Source of the DNA: Streptomyces gardneri
GTDB taxonomy: Bacteria > Actinomycetota > Actinomycetes > Streptomycetales > Streptomycetaceae
Direction: 5' to 3'
Assembly: GCF_006539185.1 (NCBI RefSeq)
Contig: NZ_BJMN01000028.1
Span: 90,635-154,634, forward strand
Length of the DNA stretch: 64,000 nt
The notes under the pieces were generated by a model. It searched no databases. It was not told where the DNA came from and worked only from the letters and a program-made list of their open reading frames with translations. Shown in pieces: positions 48,978-57,471 of this stretch; position 1 is the first letter of the stretch; the number at the start of each line of letters is the position of its first letter. The position numbers were made by a program, and so were the translations under genes.

Positions 48978-49682
48978 ATGAGCGCCACCACAGAAGCCAC
49001 CGCCGACCCGACGGGCGGCGGAGACCTGGTCGTCACCGAGCGGACCCGGCTGCGGCGCATGCGGGAGAAGGGCAGCCACCGGCGGGCCGATCTGGACGCC
49101 GTGCTCGCGGCGGGCTTCGTGTGCCACCTCGGGGTGCCCGTCGACGGGACGACGATGGTCGTGCCCACCGGGTACGGAGTGGACGGCGACCACCTCTACC
49201 TGCACGGTTCGGTCGCCAGCCGCAGTCTGGTCCAGGCCCCCGACACGACCGTCTGCGTCACGGTCACGCACGTCGACGGGCTCGTCCTCGCCCGCTCCGT
49301 CTTCGAGCACGGCGTCAACTACCGCTGCGCGATGGTCTACGGCATACCGCGGATCGTGACCGACCCGGAGGAGAAGCTGCGCGGGCTGCGGGCGCTCACC
49401 GAGCAGAGCTCGCCGGGCCAGTGGGAGTACGTGCGGCAGCCCAGCCGCAAGGAGCTCGCCGCGACCTCCGTCCTCGCGCTCGACCTGACCGAGGCCTCGG
49501 TGAAGACCCGGAGCGGCCCGCCGGACGACGGCGACTCCGAGGACGCGGCGCTCGGCCTGTGGGCGGGTGTCCTGCCCGTCGTGACCACCTTCGGCGAGCC
49601 GGTCACCGACCCCGTCCTGCCCGAGGACCTCGCGCCGCCCGCGCATGTCGCCTCGCGTGCGGGGCGGGTGCTGGGGGAGTAG
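48978..49682 (+). CDS. PNPOx-family flavin-binding protein (Nim-like)
   Basis: A 234-residue split-barrel protein. RRADLDAVLAAGFVCHLGV and TMVVPTGYGVDGDHLYLHGS are the family hallmarks, resembling NimA-type nitroreductases. GAGAGG lies shortly before ATG 48978. It is separate from the cluster operon (48 nt gap). A nitro-reducing or self-protection role is only a guess. It is convergent with the sigma factor gene. Confidence 0.85.
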   Translation: MSATTEATADPTGGGDLVVTERTRLRRMREKGSHRRADLDAVLAAGFVCHLGVPVDGTTMVVPTGYGVDGDHLYLHGSVASRSLVQAPDTTVCVTVTHVDGLVLARSVFEHGVNYRCAMVYGIPRIVTDPEEKLRGLRALTEQSSPGQWEYVRQPSRKELAATSVLALDLTEASVKTRSGPPDDGDSEDAALGLWAGVLPVVTTFGEPVTDPVLPEDLAPPAHVASRAGRVLGE

Positions 49683-49708
49683 GGCGGTCGGTCGGGAGTG
49701 CGGGGCGT

Positions 49709-50623
49709 TCAGGCCGGGGCGGTGTCCTCCGCCGGAGCCTGGACGGTCAGGCGGCTGAGGTGGCCCTCGTCCGCCAGGACGTCCACCGAGGTGATCCGGC
49801 CGTCGAGCACAGTGAAGGAGAAGACCGTGCCGGGCCGTCCGCCGCGGCTCAGGACCAGGCCCGCCGCCCCGTCCACCAGGGCCGGGCGGGCCTCCAGGAT
49901 CCGCCCGGCGAGGGCCGGGGCCACCGCCCCCGCCCCGTGCGCGGGCCGCACCCCGGCCCGTACGGCGGTGGGGTCGGCCCTCAGCGTCACGTCCGGGTCG
50001 AGGAGCGCGCGCAGCGCCTCGGAGTCCCCGGCCCGCGCGGCCGCCAGACACGCGGCGACCGTCTTCCGCTGGCGTGCCGGGTCGGGTTCCGGCATCTCCT
50101 CGGTGCCCTGCACCCGGTGCCGGCCGTGCGCGGCCAGCTGTCGGGCGGCTGCCGGGGTGCGTTCCAGGATCCGGGCGATCTCTTCGTACGGGACGTCGAA
50201 CAGGTCGTGGAGGACGAAGGCGAGCCGCTCGGGTGGGGTGAGTGTGTCCAGGGCCGTCAGGAGGGATGGGTCGGGGCCCGCCGGGTCATGCCGGGCGAGG
50301 GCCCAGGGATCCCAGGGGGCCGTCCGGTGGCTCTCGCGTGCGCGGAGGCGCTCCAGGCAGTTCCGGGCCAGGGCGTCGAGCACCCGTCCGCCGGCGGTGG
50401 GGCGGCGGGCCGTACCCGGTGCCGGCTCCCGTGCAGCACCGGGTACGGACGCCGGTACCGACTCCGGCATCGTCTCGTGGACCGCTTCCCGTACCGACTC
50501 GCGTACCGCGTCCCGTACCGCTTCGTCGGCCTCGTCGGACGAGCCGAGCATCCGATACGCCACGGCGTTCAGCCGCGGTTCGCGCTCCTCGGCGCGGGCG
50601 GCGAGGCCGTTGTCGTCATCCAC
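49709..50623 (-). CDS. ECF41/SigJ-like sigma factor with disrupted region 2
   Basis: A 304-residue protein. Region 4 (LHDLFDVPYEEIARILERTP followed by AAARQLAAHGRHRV) and the C-terminal SnoaL-like NTF2 domain (about residues 185-304) match ECF41/SigJ. Region 2 starts normally (LNAVAYRMLGSSDEADEAV) but about 30 residues of Arg/Glu/Val/Ser/Pro low complexity (RESVREAVHETMPESVPAS) replace the usual -10-binding segment, before LDALARNCLERLRAR resumes. The insert is encoded by GTACC-rich degenerate repeats (about 50405-50540). No partner redox gene is adjacent. Activity is uncertain. Confidence 0.82.
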   Translation of the reverse strand: MDDDNGLAARAEEREPRLNAVAYRMLGSSDEADEAVRDAVRESVREAVHETMPESVPASVPGAAREPAPGTARRPTAGGRVLDALARNCLERLRARESHRTAPWDPWALARHDPAGPDPSLLTALDTLTPPERLAFVLHDLFDVPYEEIARILERTPAAARQLAAHGRHRVQGTEEMPEPDPARQRKTVAACLAAARAGDSEALRALLDPDVTLRADPTAVRAGVRPAHGAGAVAPALAGRILEARPALVDGAAGLVLSRGGRPGTVFSFTVLDGRITSVDVLADEGHLSRLTVQAPAEDTAPA

Positions 50624-50719
50624 GGGTCGTGACCTCCCGGTCAGGGGCGGGGTCGGCGTGCGGCCGTCGCCGGGGCGCCTCAGGGGACGCCCCGGCGCCG
50701 GCCGGGGACGTGCACGGCT

Positions 50720-51106
50720 TCAGTCGCCGTGGCCGGTGCCTCCGCTGCCGAAGCCTCCGCTGGAGATGCCGCCCCACTTGCGCTTCTCCTCGCTCGGCGG
50801 GTCCGGTGAGGTCTCGGTGCCGCCGGACTTCTTGAGCTGGTACGGCATGAGGCGGTGCTCACCGTCGGTCTGCGGCATCTCCTCGGGCCTGCGGTACTCG
50901 GACATCTCGCCGGGCAGTGCGTCGGTCTCCGGCCGGTGCGGCTGCTCCTCCGGCTTGGGTGTGTCGGACTCGCGGTCGCGGATCCGGAAGCCGAGCCAGA
51001 CGGCCCCGATGAGGACGGCGACGATGACGAGCCCGCCGATGACCTGTCCGAGACCCGAAGCCCAAACTCCAGCGGCCAGGACCTCTGCTGCGCTGAGAGT
51101 GTTCAT
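50720..51106 (-). CDS. DUF6479-like small membrane protein
   Basis: A 128-residue protein. One membrane helix (VIGGLVIVAVLIGAVWLGFRI) near residues 22-42 is followed by a charged, Pro/Glu-rich cytoplasmic tail with RPEEMPQTDGEHRLMPYQLK and a Gly/Ser-rich end. It matches the small Streptomyces family I know as DUF6479. Function unknown. It is divergent from the SigE-family sigma factor gene. Confidence 0.8.
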   Translation of the reverse strand: MNTLSAAEVLAAGVWASGLGQVIGGLVIVAVLIGAVWLGFRIRDRESDTPKPEEQPHRPETDALPGEMSEYRRPEEMPQTDGEHRLMPYQLKKSGGTETSPDPPSEEKRKWGGISSGGFGSGGTGHGD

Positions 51107-51150
51107 ACTTCAGGATTACCCGATTCCGCTTCTTCGGACCCGTCGGGCGG

Positions 51151-51180
51151 GGAACCCTTCGAAGATTTCTGAAACATTCC
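51151..51180 (+). promoter_or_regulatory. Candidate ECF-type promoter in an AT-rich stretch
   Basis: GGAACC at 51151-51156 resembles ECF -35 elements and is followed by the palindrome CTTCGAAG (51157-51164) and AT-rich bases. It lies about 70 nt before the sigma factor gene. Autoregulation is possible but no -10 is clear. Confidence 0.3.
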
Positions 51181-51247
51181 CCCACTCCTGTCGCGTCAAT
51201 GAGGTGTACGGCGACCACACCACGTGACCGCGAGGGAAAGGAGGGGC

Positions 51248-51757
51248 ATGAGAAAGTCCCGCGCGGACGAGTTCCTGGAGTTCGCCTCCGCACGCACGGG
51301 GCATCTGTTCCGTTCCGCATGCCTGCTGACCAGCGGCGACACCCACCTCGCCGAGGACCTCACGCAGGAGACGCTCGGCCGGATGTACGCCATGTGGGGG
51401 CGCATGGCACGGATCGGCAACCCCGCCGCGTACGCCCAGACCGTGCTCGTCCGCACGTTCCTCAGCCACCAGAGGCGCCGCTCCGCCACCGAGCGCCCCC
51501 TCGGCGAGCTGCCCGACCGCGCACCCGAGAACGGCGAGGACCCGGCACTCCGGATCGCGCTGCTCGACGCGCTGGCGGGACTCGCTCCCAAGGACCGGGC
51601 GGTCGTGGTGCTGCGGTACTGGGAGGACCGCAGCATCGAGGAGACCGCCGACGCCCTGCACGTCAGCTCGGCGGCGGTCCGCACCCGCTCCGTACGGGCG
51701 CTGGCCAAGCTGCGGCAACGGCTCGGCGGCAACATCGCGGAGTTCGCCACCCGCTGA
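51248..51757 (+). CDS. SigE-family RNA polymerase sigma factor
   Basis: A 169-residue ECF-type sigma factor from ATG 51248, chosen for the strong AAAGGAGG just upstream. Region 2 is ACLLTSGDTHLAEDLTQETL through NPAAYAQTVLVRTFLSHQRR; region 4 is LAPKDRAVVVLRYWEDRSIEE with STV-like helix-turn-helix. It matches the actinobacterial SigE subfamily usually paired with a membrane protein, here the next gene. Confidence 0.92.
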   Translation: MRKSRADEFLEFASARTGHLFRSACLLTSGDTHLAEDLTQETLGRMYAMWGRMARIGNPAAYAQTVLVRTFLSHQRRRSATERPLGELPDRAPENGEDPALRIALLDALAGLAPKDRAVVVLRYWEDRSIEETADALHVSSAAVRTRSVRALAKLRQRLGGNIAEFATR

Positions 51758-51826
51758 CCCTGCACCCCCGCAGGACCCATCCCTCAGACTTCTCATCACC
51801 CACGGACCGGAGACGGTGATCTCGGC

Positions 51827-53152
51827 ATGCCTCAGAACGAAGGTTCCCAGCACGACGACGCCCCGCACGAGGGCTTCGAGGAAGAGCTCGGCGCGGTCCT
51901 GCGCAGCACGGGCGAAGGCTTTTCCACCGACGGCCGGCGCGAGCTCGTCGCCGGCGGCCTCACCCGCGGCAAGCGCCGCCTGGTGCGCCGCCGCCTCGCG
52001 GTGACCGGCGGCGCCCTCGCGCTCGCCGCCGTCGGCATCGGCGGCGTGTACGGCGGCTCGGTGCTCGGCACCGGCGGGCCGGCGAAGGCCGCCGGCGTGG
52101 CCGCGGCTCCCAAGCCGACCAGCGGCACCGCCAAGCCCACGGAGCCGAGCCTGGAGGAGAAGCGGCGCCTGGCGATGCAGCAGGCGGAGATCCCGGTCAA
52201 GGACATCGCGGCCGTCATCCAGGCCAACACCCCCGTCGGCCAGTGGCAGTTCGAGGGTCTGGACGGCAAGGGGCAGTCGGCCCTCGGCGTCTACGACGAC
52301 GGTGACGGCAAGGCCGCCGTCTCCGTCGGCCTCTATCGCTCGGCCGGCGGCGCCGGCGAGGCCGGAGGGGGCCAGGTCGAGTGCCCGAGCAGGGTCCACG
52401 TCGACTTCGACAAGTGCACCACCGGCCGGCTGCCGGGCGGCGACCGGCTGATGGTCATCCAGGGGTACGAGTACCCCGACCGGCGCGAGGACACCAAGAA
52501 CTGGCGCGCGGTCCTGCTCACCAAGGACGGCTTCGTGGTCGACGCGAGCGAGTACAACGCCCCCGCCCAGAAGGGCGCCGCGGTCAGCCGCGAGAACCCG
52601 CCCTTCACCGCCACGCAGCTGAAGGCCCTCGTCACGTCCGACGACTGGCGGCCGCTGCTCGAGCAGCTGCCCAAGGTCCCGAAGACGGACGTCGACCCGG
52701 GGGCGGCGCGGCCCGGGGAGGCCAGCGGCCCCGAGATCCAGACCACCCTGCGCTCGCTCCTGCCCAAGGGCCTTCGTGTGAAGGACAAGGGCGGGGACTA
52801 CGGCTACGGCTTCCTGGTCCTCGACGACGGCAAGGGCCAGAGCCTCGTCGAGATCAACGTCCAGCCGAACATGGGGGGCGCGCTCGGCGACCTCTTCGGC
52901 AGCGGCGATGTCACCACCCTCCCCGACGGCCGCAAGGTCAAGGTCACCCAGGGGTTCGCGGAGAAGGGCGGCTCCGGTGTCGTCTCGTGGGGCGTCGACA
53001 CCATGACCCCCGAGGGCTTCCGCGTCGTCATCTCCAGCATGAACGCCGGTGGGCACCGCCAGGACGCCACGCGCGACAAGCCCGCTCTGACGATCGAGCA
53101 GCTGAAGGCGATCGCGCTGAGCCCGAAGTGGCAGAAGGCGTCCGCGAAGTAG
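51827..53152 (+). CDS. Single-pass membrane protein, possible sigma-associated partner
   Basis: A 441-residue protein. A basic segment (GKRRLVRRR) and one membrane helix (LAVTGGALALAAVGIGGVYGG) near residues 58-80 separate a short cytoplasmic N-terminus from a long extracellular part. The outer part has two similar beta-rich halves (around residues 120-260 and 300-420), each with a VQxN/QGF-type segment. Genes like this follow SigE-family sigma factors and may act as anti-sigma or surface sensors. No zinc anti-sigma motif is present. GGAG lies 14 nt before the ATG, a long spacing. Confidence 0.75.
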   Translation: MPQNEGSQHDDAPHEGFEEELGAVLRSTGEGFSTDGRRELVAGGLTRGKRRLVRRRLAVTGGALALAAVGIGGVYGGSVLGTGGPAKAAGVAAAPKPTSGTAKPTEPSLEEKRRLAMQQAEIPVKDIAAVIQANTPVGQWQFEGLDGKGQSALGVYDDGDGKAAVSVGLYRSAGGAGEAGGGQVECPSRVHVDFDKCTTGRLPGGDRLMVIQGYEYPDRREDTKNWRAVLLTKDGFVVDASEYNAPAQKGAAVSRENPPFTATQLKALVTSDDWRPLLEQLPKVPKTDVDPGAARPGEASGPEIQTTLRSLLPKGLRVKDKGGDYGYGFLVLDDGKGQSLVEINVQPNMGGALGDLFGSGDVTTLPDGRKVKVTQGFAEKGGSGVVSWGVDTMTPEGFRVVISSMNAGGHRQDATRDKPALTIEQLKAIALSPKWQKASAK

Positions 53153-53182
53153 CACCAGGACGAACGGGGGAGTGAACGGGGG

Positions 53183-53224
53183 AGGGAGGGGCGGTGGGCC
53201 CATGGCGGCCCACCGCCCCTCCCT
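53183..53224. terminator. 18-bp perfect bidirectional hairpin terminator
   Basis: AGGGAGGGGCGGTGGGCC (53183-53200) pairs perfectly with its complement at 53207-53224 around a 6-nt loop. It lies between two convergent genes and serves both. Confidence 0.88.
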
Positions 53225-53230
53225 GCGCGT

Positions 53231-53272
53231 CCCCCGTGCGTCTACTTGGCGCCCCCGTGTGTCTACTTGGCG
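53231..53272. repeat. 21-bp tandem duplication at the 3' end of the polymerase gene
   Basis: The 21-base unit at 53231-53251 recurs at 53252-53272 with one C/T change. The right copy includes the stop codon and last codons of the polymerase gene. Confidence 0.85.
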
Positions 53273-54954
53273 TCCGCGTACCGCTCGACCGTCGCCGTCG
53301 TGAACGGGAACCGCACCGGCGTCTCCCCGAACGCGATCCGCCCCGCCTCGTCCCCGGCCGCCCTGATCGCGGCCGTGACCGCCTCCGCCTCCTCCGCCGG
53401 GCAGTGCACGATCACCTCGTCGTGCTGGAAGAAGACCAGCTCCGCCCGCATCCCCCCGAGGGCGCGCCGCAGTGAAGCCAGCATCAGCAGCGCCCAGTCG
53501 GCGGCGCTTCCCTGCACGACGAAGTTACGGGTGAACCGGCCCCTCGCCCGGGCGTTCCCCGAGGCGTACCCCGGGACGAACTCCCCTTCCGTCACCGCCG
53601 GTTCGTCGCTCTCCTGAGGCAGCCCGGCCTCGTCGTCGTCGCCCGCTCCCACCGCTTTCGGGCTGGTCCTGCCGAGCCAGGTCCGGACGAGCCGCCCCTC
53701 CTCGCCCGCCTTCGCCGCGTCGTCGACATACGCCACCGCGCGCGGGAAGCGGCGCCGCAGCGCCGCCAGGTTCTTCAGGCCGTCACCGCTGGTCTGTCCG
53801 TAGATCGCGCCGAGCAGCGCGATCTTGGCGTGGTCGCGGTCGCCGGAGAAGGCCCGGTCCGACAGGCGCGTGTACAGGTCGTCGGGGTGCCCCGCGACCT
53901 CCATCAGGCCCGGGTCCCGGGAGATCGCGGCGAGGACGCGCGGCTCCATCTGGTCGGCGTCCGCGACGACGAGCCGCCAGCCCTCGTCGGCCACCACGGC
54001 CCGCCGGATCACCTTCGGGATCTGCAGCGCCCCGCCGCCGTTGGTCGTCCAGCGCCCGCTGACCGTGCCGCCCGGCAGGTACTCCGGCCGGAAGCGGCCG
54101 TCCCGCACCCAGTCGGCCAGCCACGACCAGCCGTGTGCCGTCCAGATCCGGTACAGCTTCTTGTATTCGATGAGCGGCTTCACCGCCGGGTGGTCGATCT
54201 CCTCCAGCTCCCAGCGGCGGGTCGACTTCAGCCGGATGCCGGCCTGCTGGAAGGCCTTCACGACGTCGGCGGGCAGATCCGGCCTGACCCGGCGCCCGAA
54301 GGCCGCGGACACCTCGTCCGCGAGCTCGGCGAGGCGGCGCGGCTCGCCCCCGCCCGCGTACCGCTCGCCGAGCAGCTCGTGCAGCAGCTCCCGGTGCACG
54401 TCCGCCCGCCACGGCAGCCCCGCCCGGTGCATCTCGGCGGCGACCAGCATCCCCGCCGACTCGGCGGCCGTGAGCAGCAGCATCCTGCCCGGGTGCTCGG
54501 CCCGCTCGTGGCGGCGCAGCTGCTCCGCGTAGACCGCGAGGACGCCCTCGAAGGGCACGGAGACCACAGGGCGCGGCTCGAAGAGCGAGTCCTGCGAACC
54601 GGGCTCGGCGGCGCGCTGCGGCGGGTCGGCCGGCACCGGAGCGTTCCGCAGGCGCGCCCAGGCCGCCGCCGCCGAGCGGGGCTCCCCGAGCCGCCCCTCG
54701 TGCCCGAGGAGGAGCTGCTCGGCGTCCTCCACGTCGTAGCACCGCTCGACCCGCACCCCGGCGGCGAGCAGCCGCGGATAGACCTCGGCCGTCGACCGCC
54801 ACACCCAGCGGGCCACCTCGGGGCGGGCGCGCACGGCGGCCACCAGGTCCGGCTCGCGCCGCACCTCCCCGGCGGGCAGCCCGTCCTGGCCGAGGGGCAC
54901 GAGCAGCGCCCCGTCCCCCTCGGCCTCGGCGGCCAGCGCCCACCTCTCGCTCAT
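53263..54954 (-). CDS. PolA-like DNA polymerase (bifunctional 3'-5' exonuclease/polymerase annotation)
   Basis: A 563-residue family A DNA polymerase. I take ATG 54954 (MSERWALAA) as the start; another in-frame ATG 24 nt upstream is possible. The polymerase domain has motif A DADQMEPRV, the O-helix region NFVVQGSAADW and motif C QHDEVIVH, with both catalytic Asp present. The N-terminal about 180 residues are a degenerate exonuclease-like domain without obvious metal ligands. It is shorter than PolA (about 900) and lacks the 5'-nuclease. I recall this as a second PolA-like protein in Streptomyces, likely in repair. Confidence 0.9.
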   Translation of the reverse strand: MSERWALAAEAEGDGALLVPLGQDGLPAGEVRREPDLVAAVRARPEVARWVWRSTAEVYPRLLAAGVRVERCYDVEDAEQLLLGHEGRLGEPRSAAAAWARLRNAPVPADPPQRAAEPGSQDSLFEPRPVVSVPFEGVLAVYAEQLRRHERAEHPGRMLLLTAAESAGMLVAAEMHRAGLPWRADVHRELLHELLGERYAGGGEPRRLAELADEVSAAFGRRVRPDLPADVVKAFQQAGIRLKSTRRWELEEIDHPAVKPLIEYKKLYRIWTAHGWSWLADWVRDGRFRPEYLPGGTVSGRWTTNGGGALQIPKVIRRAVVADEGWRLVVADADQMEPRVLAAISRDPGLMEVAGHPDDLYTRLSDRAFSGDRDHAKIALLGAIYGQTSGDGLKNLAALRRRFPRAVAYVDDAAKAGEEGRLVRTWLGRTSPKAVGAGDDDEAGLPQESDEPAVTEGEFVPGYASGNARARGRFTRNFVVQGSAADWALLMLASLRRALGGMRAELVFFQHDEVIVHCPAEEAEAVTAAIRAAGDEAGRIAFGETPVRFPFTTATVERYADAK

Positions 54955-55010
54955 GGGTGCGAGTCTGGCACCCGCCACTGACAGTGCCGGGTCACGACAT
55001 CAGCGGACCG

Positions 55011-56255
55011 CTACGCCGCCGCGTGGAAGAGCGCGGCGGCCTCGCCGCGCGAGTCGACGCCCAGCTTGTTCAGGATGTTCGCCACGTGGAACTTCACCGT
55101 CGACTCGCTGATGTGCAGCTCCTCCGCGATCCGTCGGTTCCGGTGGCCGAGTGCCAGGTGCCGCAGCACCTCCACCTCCCGCTCGCCGAGCCCGGTCAGC
55201 GGGTGCGCTGCCTCGACCGGCGCCTCCGGGGTCGCCAGCGGGACCACGGCGGTGATCGTCGTGCCCCAGCCGGGCACCGCGTCCATGTCGAGCCGTCCGC
55301 CGAGCACGTCGAGACGGTCCCGGATGCTGCCCGCCCCCAGGTCGCACGGGGCCAGGGCGCCCGCCCCGTCGTCCCGCACCGAGGCCCTCAGCTCGTGCTC
55401 GGTCAGCTGCCAGCCGACGTGGACCCGGCGCACGGAGTCCTGCTCCAGGACGATCAGGAGCAGCGCGCGGACGATCGCCCGCGCGCTGTGCGCCACGTCC
55501 GCGGCGAGCGAGCGGTCCGAGTCCGGCGCACCCAGGTCGAGCCGGACCGCGCTGTGCCGCAGCATCGGCCGCAGCTCGCCGGCGAGCCGCTCGAAGGCGT
55601 CCCCCGCGGGTTCCTCCGCGAGCGTCCGGTCCCGCCGCTGCTCGGCCCGCATCTCGATCAGCGTGGTGGCGGCCAGGTCGGTCGCGGTCGCCCGGGCCGT
55701 CGTGTCGTCGAGGGCGCGGCTGCGCAGCACCCCGAGGACCCCGGACAGCGCCGCCGCGTGCGCGGTCGACAGCTCCGCGATGACCCGGGCCCGGGTGTCG
55801 GCCGCCGCGCGCGATCGGGCCAGGGCGCCCGGCAGGGCCTCCGTGGCGAACCGGTCGAAGTGGCTGGTCACCAGGTTCCACAGGGCCTGCGCCACGGCCA
55901 GTTCGGCCGCTCCCGCCGGGGCGGCGCCGTCCTCCCGTACGAGCACGAGGACCGCCCCGCGCCGGGTCGCGTCGCTCTTCACGGCGACGACCTCGCGCGC
56001 CCGGCCGCCGATCGTTGCGACGCCCTGCCAGGGGTTCCCCGGGACGCCCGCCAGGAGCAGCGGGGTCAGTTCGGCGGCGGTCAGCAGCTCCGTGCCGCCG
56101 AGGGCCTTGAAGGGGGAGTGCGCGCAGTGCGTGGAGAGTTCGGCGGCGTCCACGTGCGGGATCAGGGGGGCGAGGGTGGCCGAGACCTTGGGGAGGATCT
56201 CGCCGAGCGGCTGCCGGAGGATCTCGTACGCGGTGGTCAGGGTGAGCGCGTCCAT
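55011..56255 (-). CDS. HATPase-LuxR transcriptional regulator
   Basis: A 414-residue protein from ATG 56255. The middle (HVGWQLTEHELRASVRDDGAG, then AGSIRDRLDVLGGRLDMDAVPGWGTTITAVVPL) is a GHKL ATPase-like domain as in NarX-type kinases. The C-terminus is a LuxR helix-turn-helix (LGEREVEVLRHLALGHRNRRIA). No phospho-acceptor His is evident. The N-terminal 150 residues resemble a GAF domain. The fusion puts a kinase-like module directly on the DNA-binding domain. The regulon is unknown; the divergent oxidoreductase is a candidate. Confidence 0.85.
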   Translation of the reverse strand: MDALTLTTAYEILRQPLGEILPKVSATLAPLIPHVDAAELSTHCAHSPFKALGGTELLTAAELTPLLLAGVPGNPWQGVATIGGRAREVVAVKSDATRRGAVLVLVREDGAAPAGAAELAVAQALWNLVTSHFDRFATEALPGALARSRAAADTRARVIAELSTAHAAALSGVLGVLRSRALDDTTARATATDLAATTLIEMRAEQRRDRTLAEEPAGDAFERLAGELRPMLRHSAVRLDLGAPDSDRSLAADVAHSARAIVRALLLIVLEQDSVRRVHVGWQLTEHELRASVRDDGAGALAPCDLGAGSIRDRLDVLGGRLDMDAVPGWGTTITAVVPLATPEAPVEAAHPLTGLGEREVEVLRHLALGHRNRRIAEELHISESTVKFHVANILNKLGVDSRGEAAALFHAAA

Positions 56256-56432
56256 GCGGTTCAGCGTACGGGGGGAGGGGGCGGGCCCGGCCGGTCTTTC
56301 GGACAGGTGGGACTGGCCGTTGGGAGGGCGGGGAGAGGAGGGGGCGGGGCGCAGGCTTGAGCACATCGAGGAACGCAACGAAGGAACACATCGGGCACCG
56401 CACGGTGTGAACGGGCAGCGCTGGAGGCTGAG

Positions 56433-57395
56433 ATGGAAGCGATCGTGTACGAGGAGTTCGGCGGCCCCGAGGTGCTGCGCCACGCGACCGGCGTCGCCGT
56501 GCCGGAGCCGGGACCCGGCGAGGTCAGGGTCAGGGTGGCGGCCGTGGGCGTCAACCCGGTGGACTGGAAGCGGCGTTACGGCTGGGTCGAGGAGTTCTAC
56601 CCGACGACCTTCCCCGCCGTCCCCGGCCTGGAGTTCGCCGGCACCGTCGACGCGATCGGCGAAGGCGTCGAAGGCTCCGGCGAGGGCTCCGGCGAGGGCT
56701 TCCCCGGCCTGGCCGTCGGCGACGAGGTCCTCGGCTGGACGAAGACCGGCGCCTACGCCGAGTACGTCATCGCCGGCATCGTCGCACCCAAGCCGGCCGA
56801 GCTCTCCTGGGGGGCCGCCGCGAGCCTGCCGGTGGCCGGGGAGACCGCCCAGCGGGTCCTGGACCTGATCGGCGTACGGGAGGGCGAGACGCTCTTCCTG
56901 CACGGGGCGGCGGGCGTCGTCGGCTCGGTGGCCGTCCAGCTCGCCGTCGCGGCCGGGATCACGGTCGTCGGCAGCGCCTCGGAGTCCAACCACGCCTACC
57001 TGCGGGAGCTCGGCGCGATCCCGGTGGCGTACGGGGAAGGCCTGGCCGAGCGGGTCAGGGCCGCCGCGCCGGACGGCGTCGACGCCGTCTTCGACGCGGC
57101 CGGCCACGGGGTGCTGCCGGTGGCCATCGAGCTCCTGGGCGGGGAGGGGACCGCGGACAAGCGGCGGATCGCGACGATCGCGTCGACGGACGCGGCGGAG
57201 TACGGGATCACCTTCTCGGGCGTCGTGGGCGACCCCGACGCCGTGCGCGCCGCGCTCACGGCCCAGGCCCGGCAGGCCGTGGAGGGCACCCTCGCGGTCA
57301 GGATCGCCGACACGCTCCCTCTCAAGGAGGCGGCCCGCGCGCAGGAGCTGAGCGAATCGGGCCACGTCCGGGGGAAGTTGGTCCTGCTTCCGTAG
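56433..57395 (+). CDS. Zinc-independent NAD(P)H:quinone oxidoreductase-like protein (MDR family)
   Basis: A 320-residue medium-chain dehydrogenase/reductase. An N-terminal GroES-like domain (VRVRVAAVGVNPVDWKRR) is followed by the Rossmann motif HGAAGVVGSVAVQLA. No catalytic zinc cysteines are seen, so it belongs to the quinone-oxidoreductase-like branch. A Gly/Glu/Ser mini-repeat (EGSGEGSGEGF, about residues 82-92) lies in the first domain. It is divergent from the HATPase-LuxR regulator. Confidence 0.9.
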   Translation: MEAIVYEEFGGPEVLRHATGVAVPEPGPGEVRVRVAAVGVNPVDWKRRYGWVEEFYPTTFPAVPGLEFAGTVDAIGEGVEGSGEGSGEGFPGLAVGDEVLGWTKTGAYAEYVIAGIVAPKPAELSWGAAASLPVAGETAQRVLDLIGVREGETLFLHGAAGVVGSVAVQLAVAAGITVVGSASESNHAYLRELGAIPVAYGEGLAERVRAAAPDGVDAVFDAAGHGVLPVAIELLGGEGTADKRRIATIASTDAAEYGITFSGVVGDPDAVRAALTAQARQAVEGTLAVRIADTLPLKEAARAQELSESGHVRGKLVLLP

Positions 57396-57407
57396 GATCC
57401 GCGGTCG

Positions 57408-57432
57408 GGGGAGGGCGAGAAGATCCCTCCCC
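57408..57432 (+). terminator. Hairpin terminator after the oxidoreductase gene
   Basis: GGGGAGGG (57408-57415) pairs with CCCTCCCC (57425-57432) around 9 nt. There is no T-tract. Confidence 0.55.
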
Positions 57433-57471
57433 GGTGAGACCGGATCCGACCTGGAGTGGAAGGCGACGACG

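Noticed and set aside
48978..49682. Inclusion of the Nim-like flavin protein in the biosynthetic cluster
   Set aside because: It has its own ribosome binding site and a 48-nt gap, and no direct link to the pathway; membership remains possible but is not supported.
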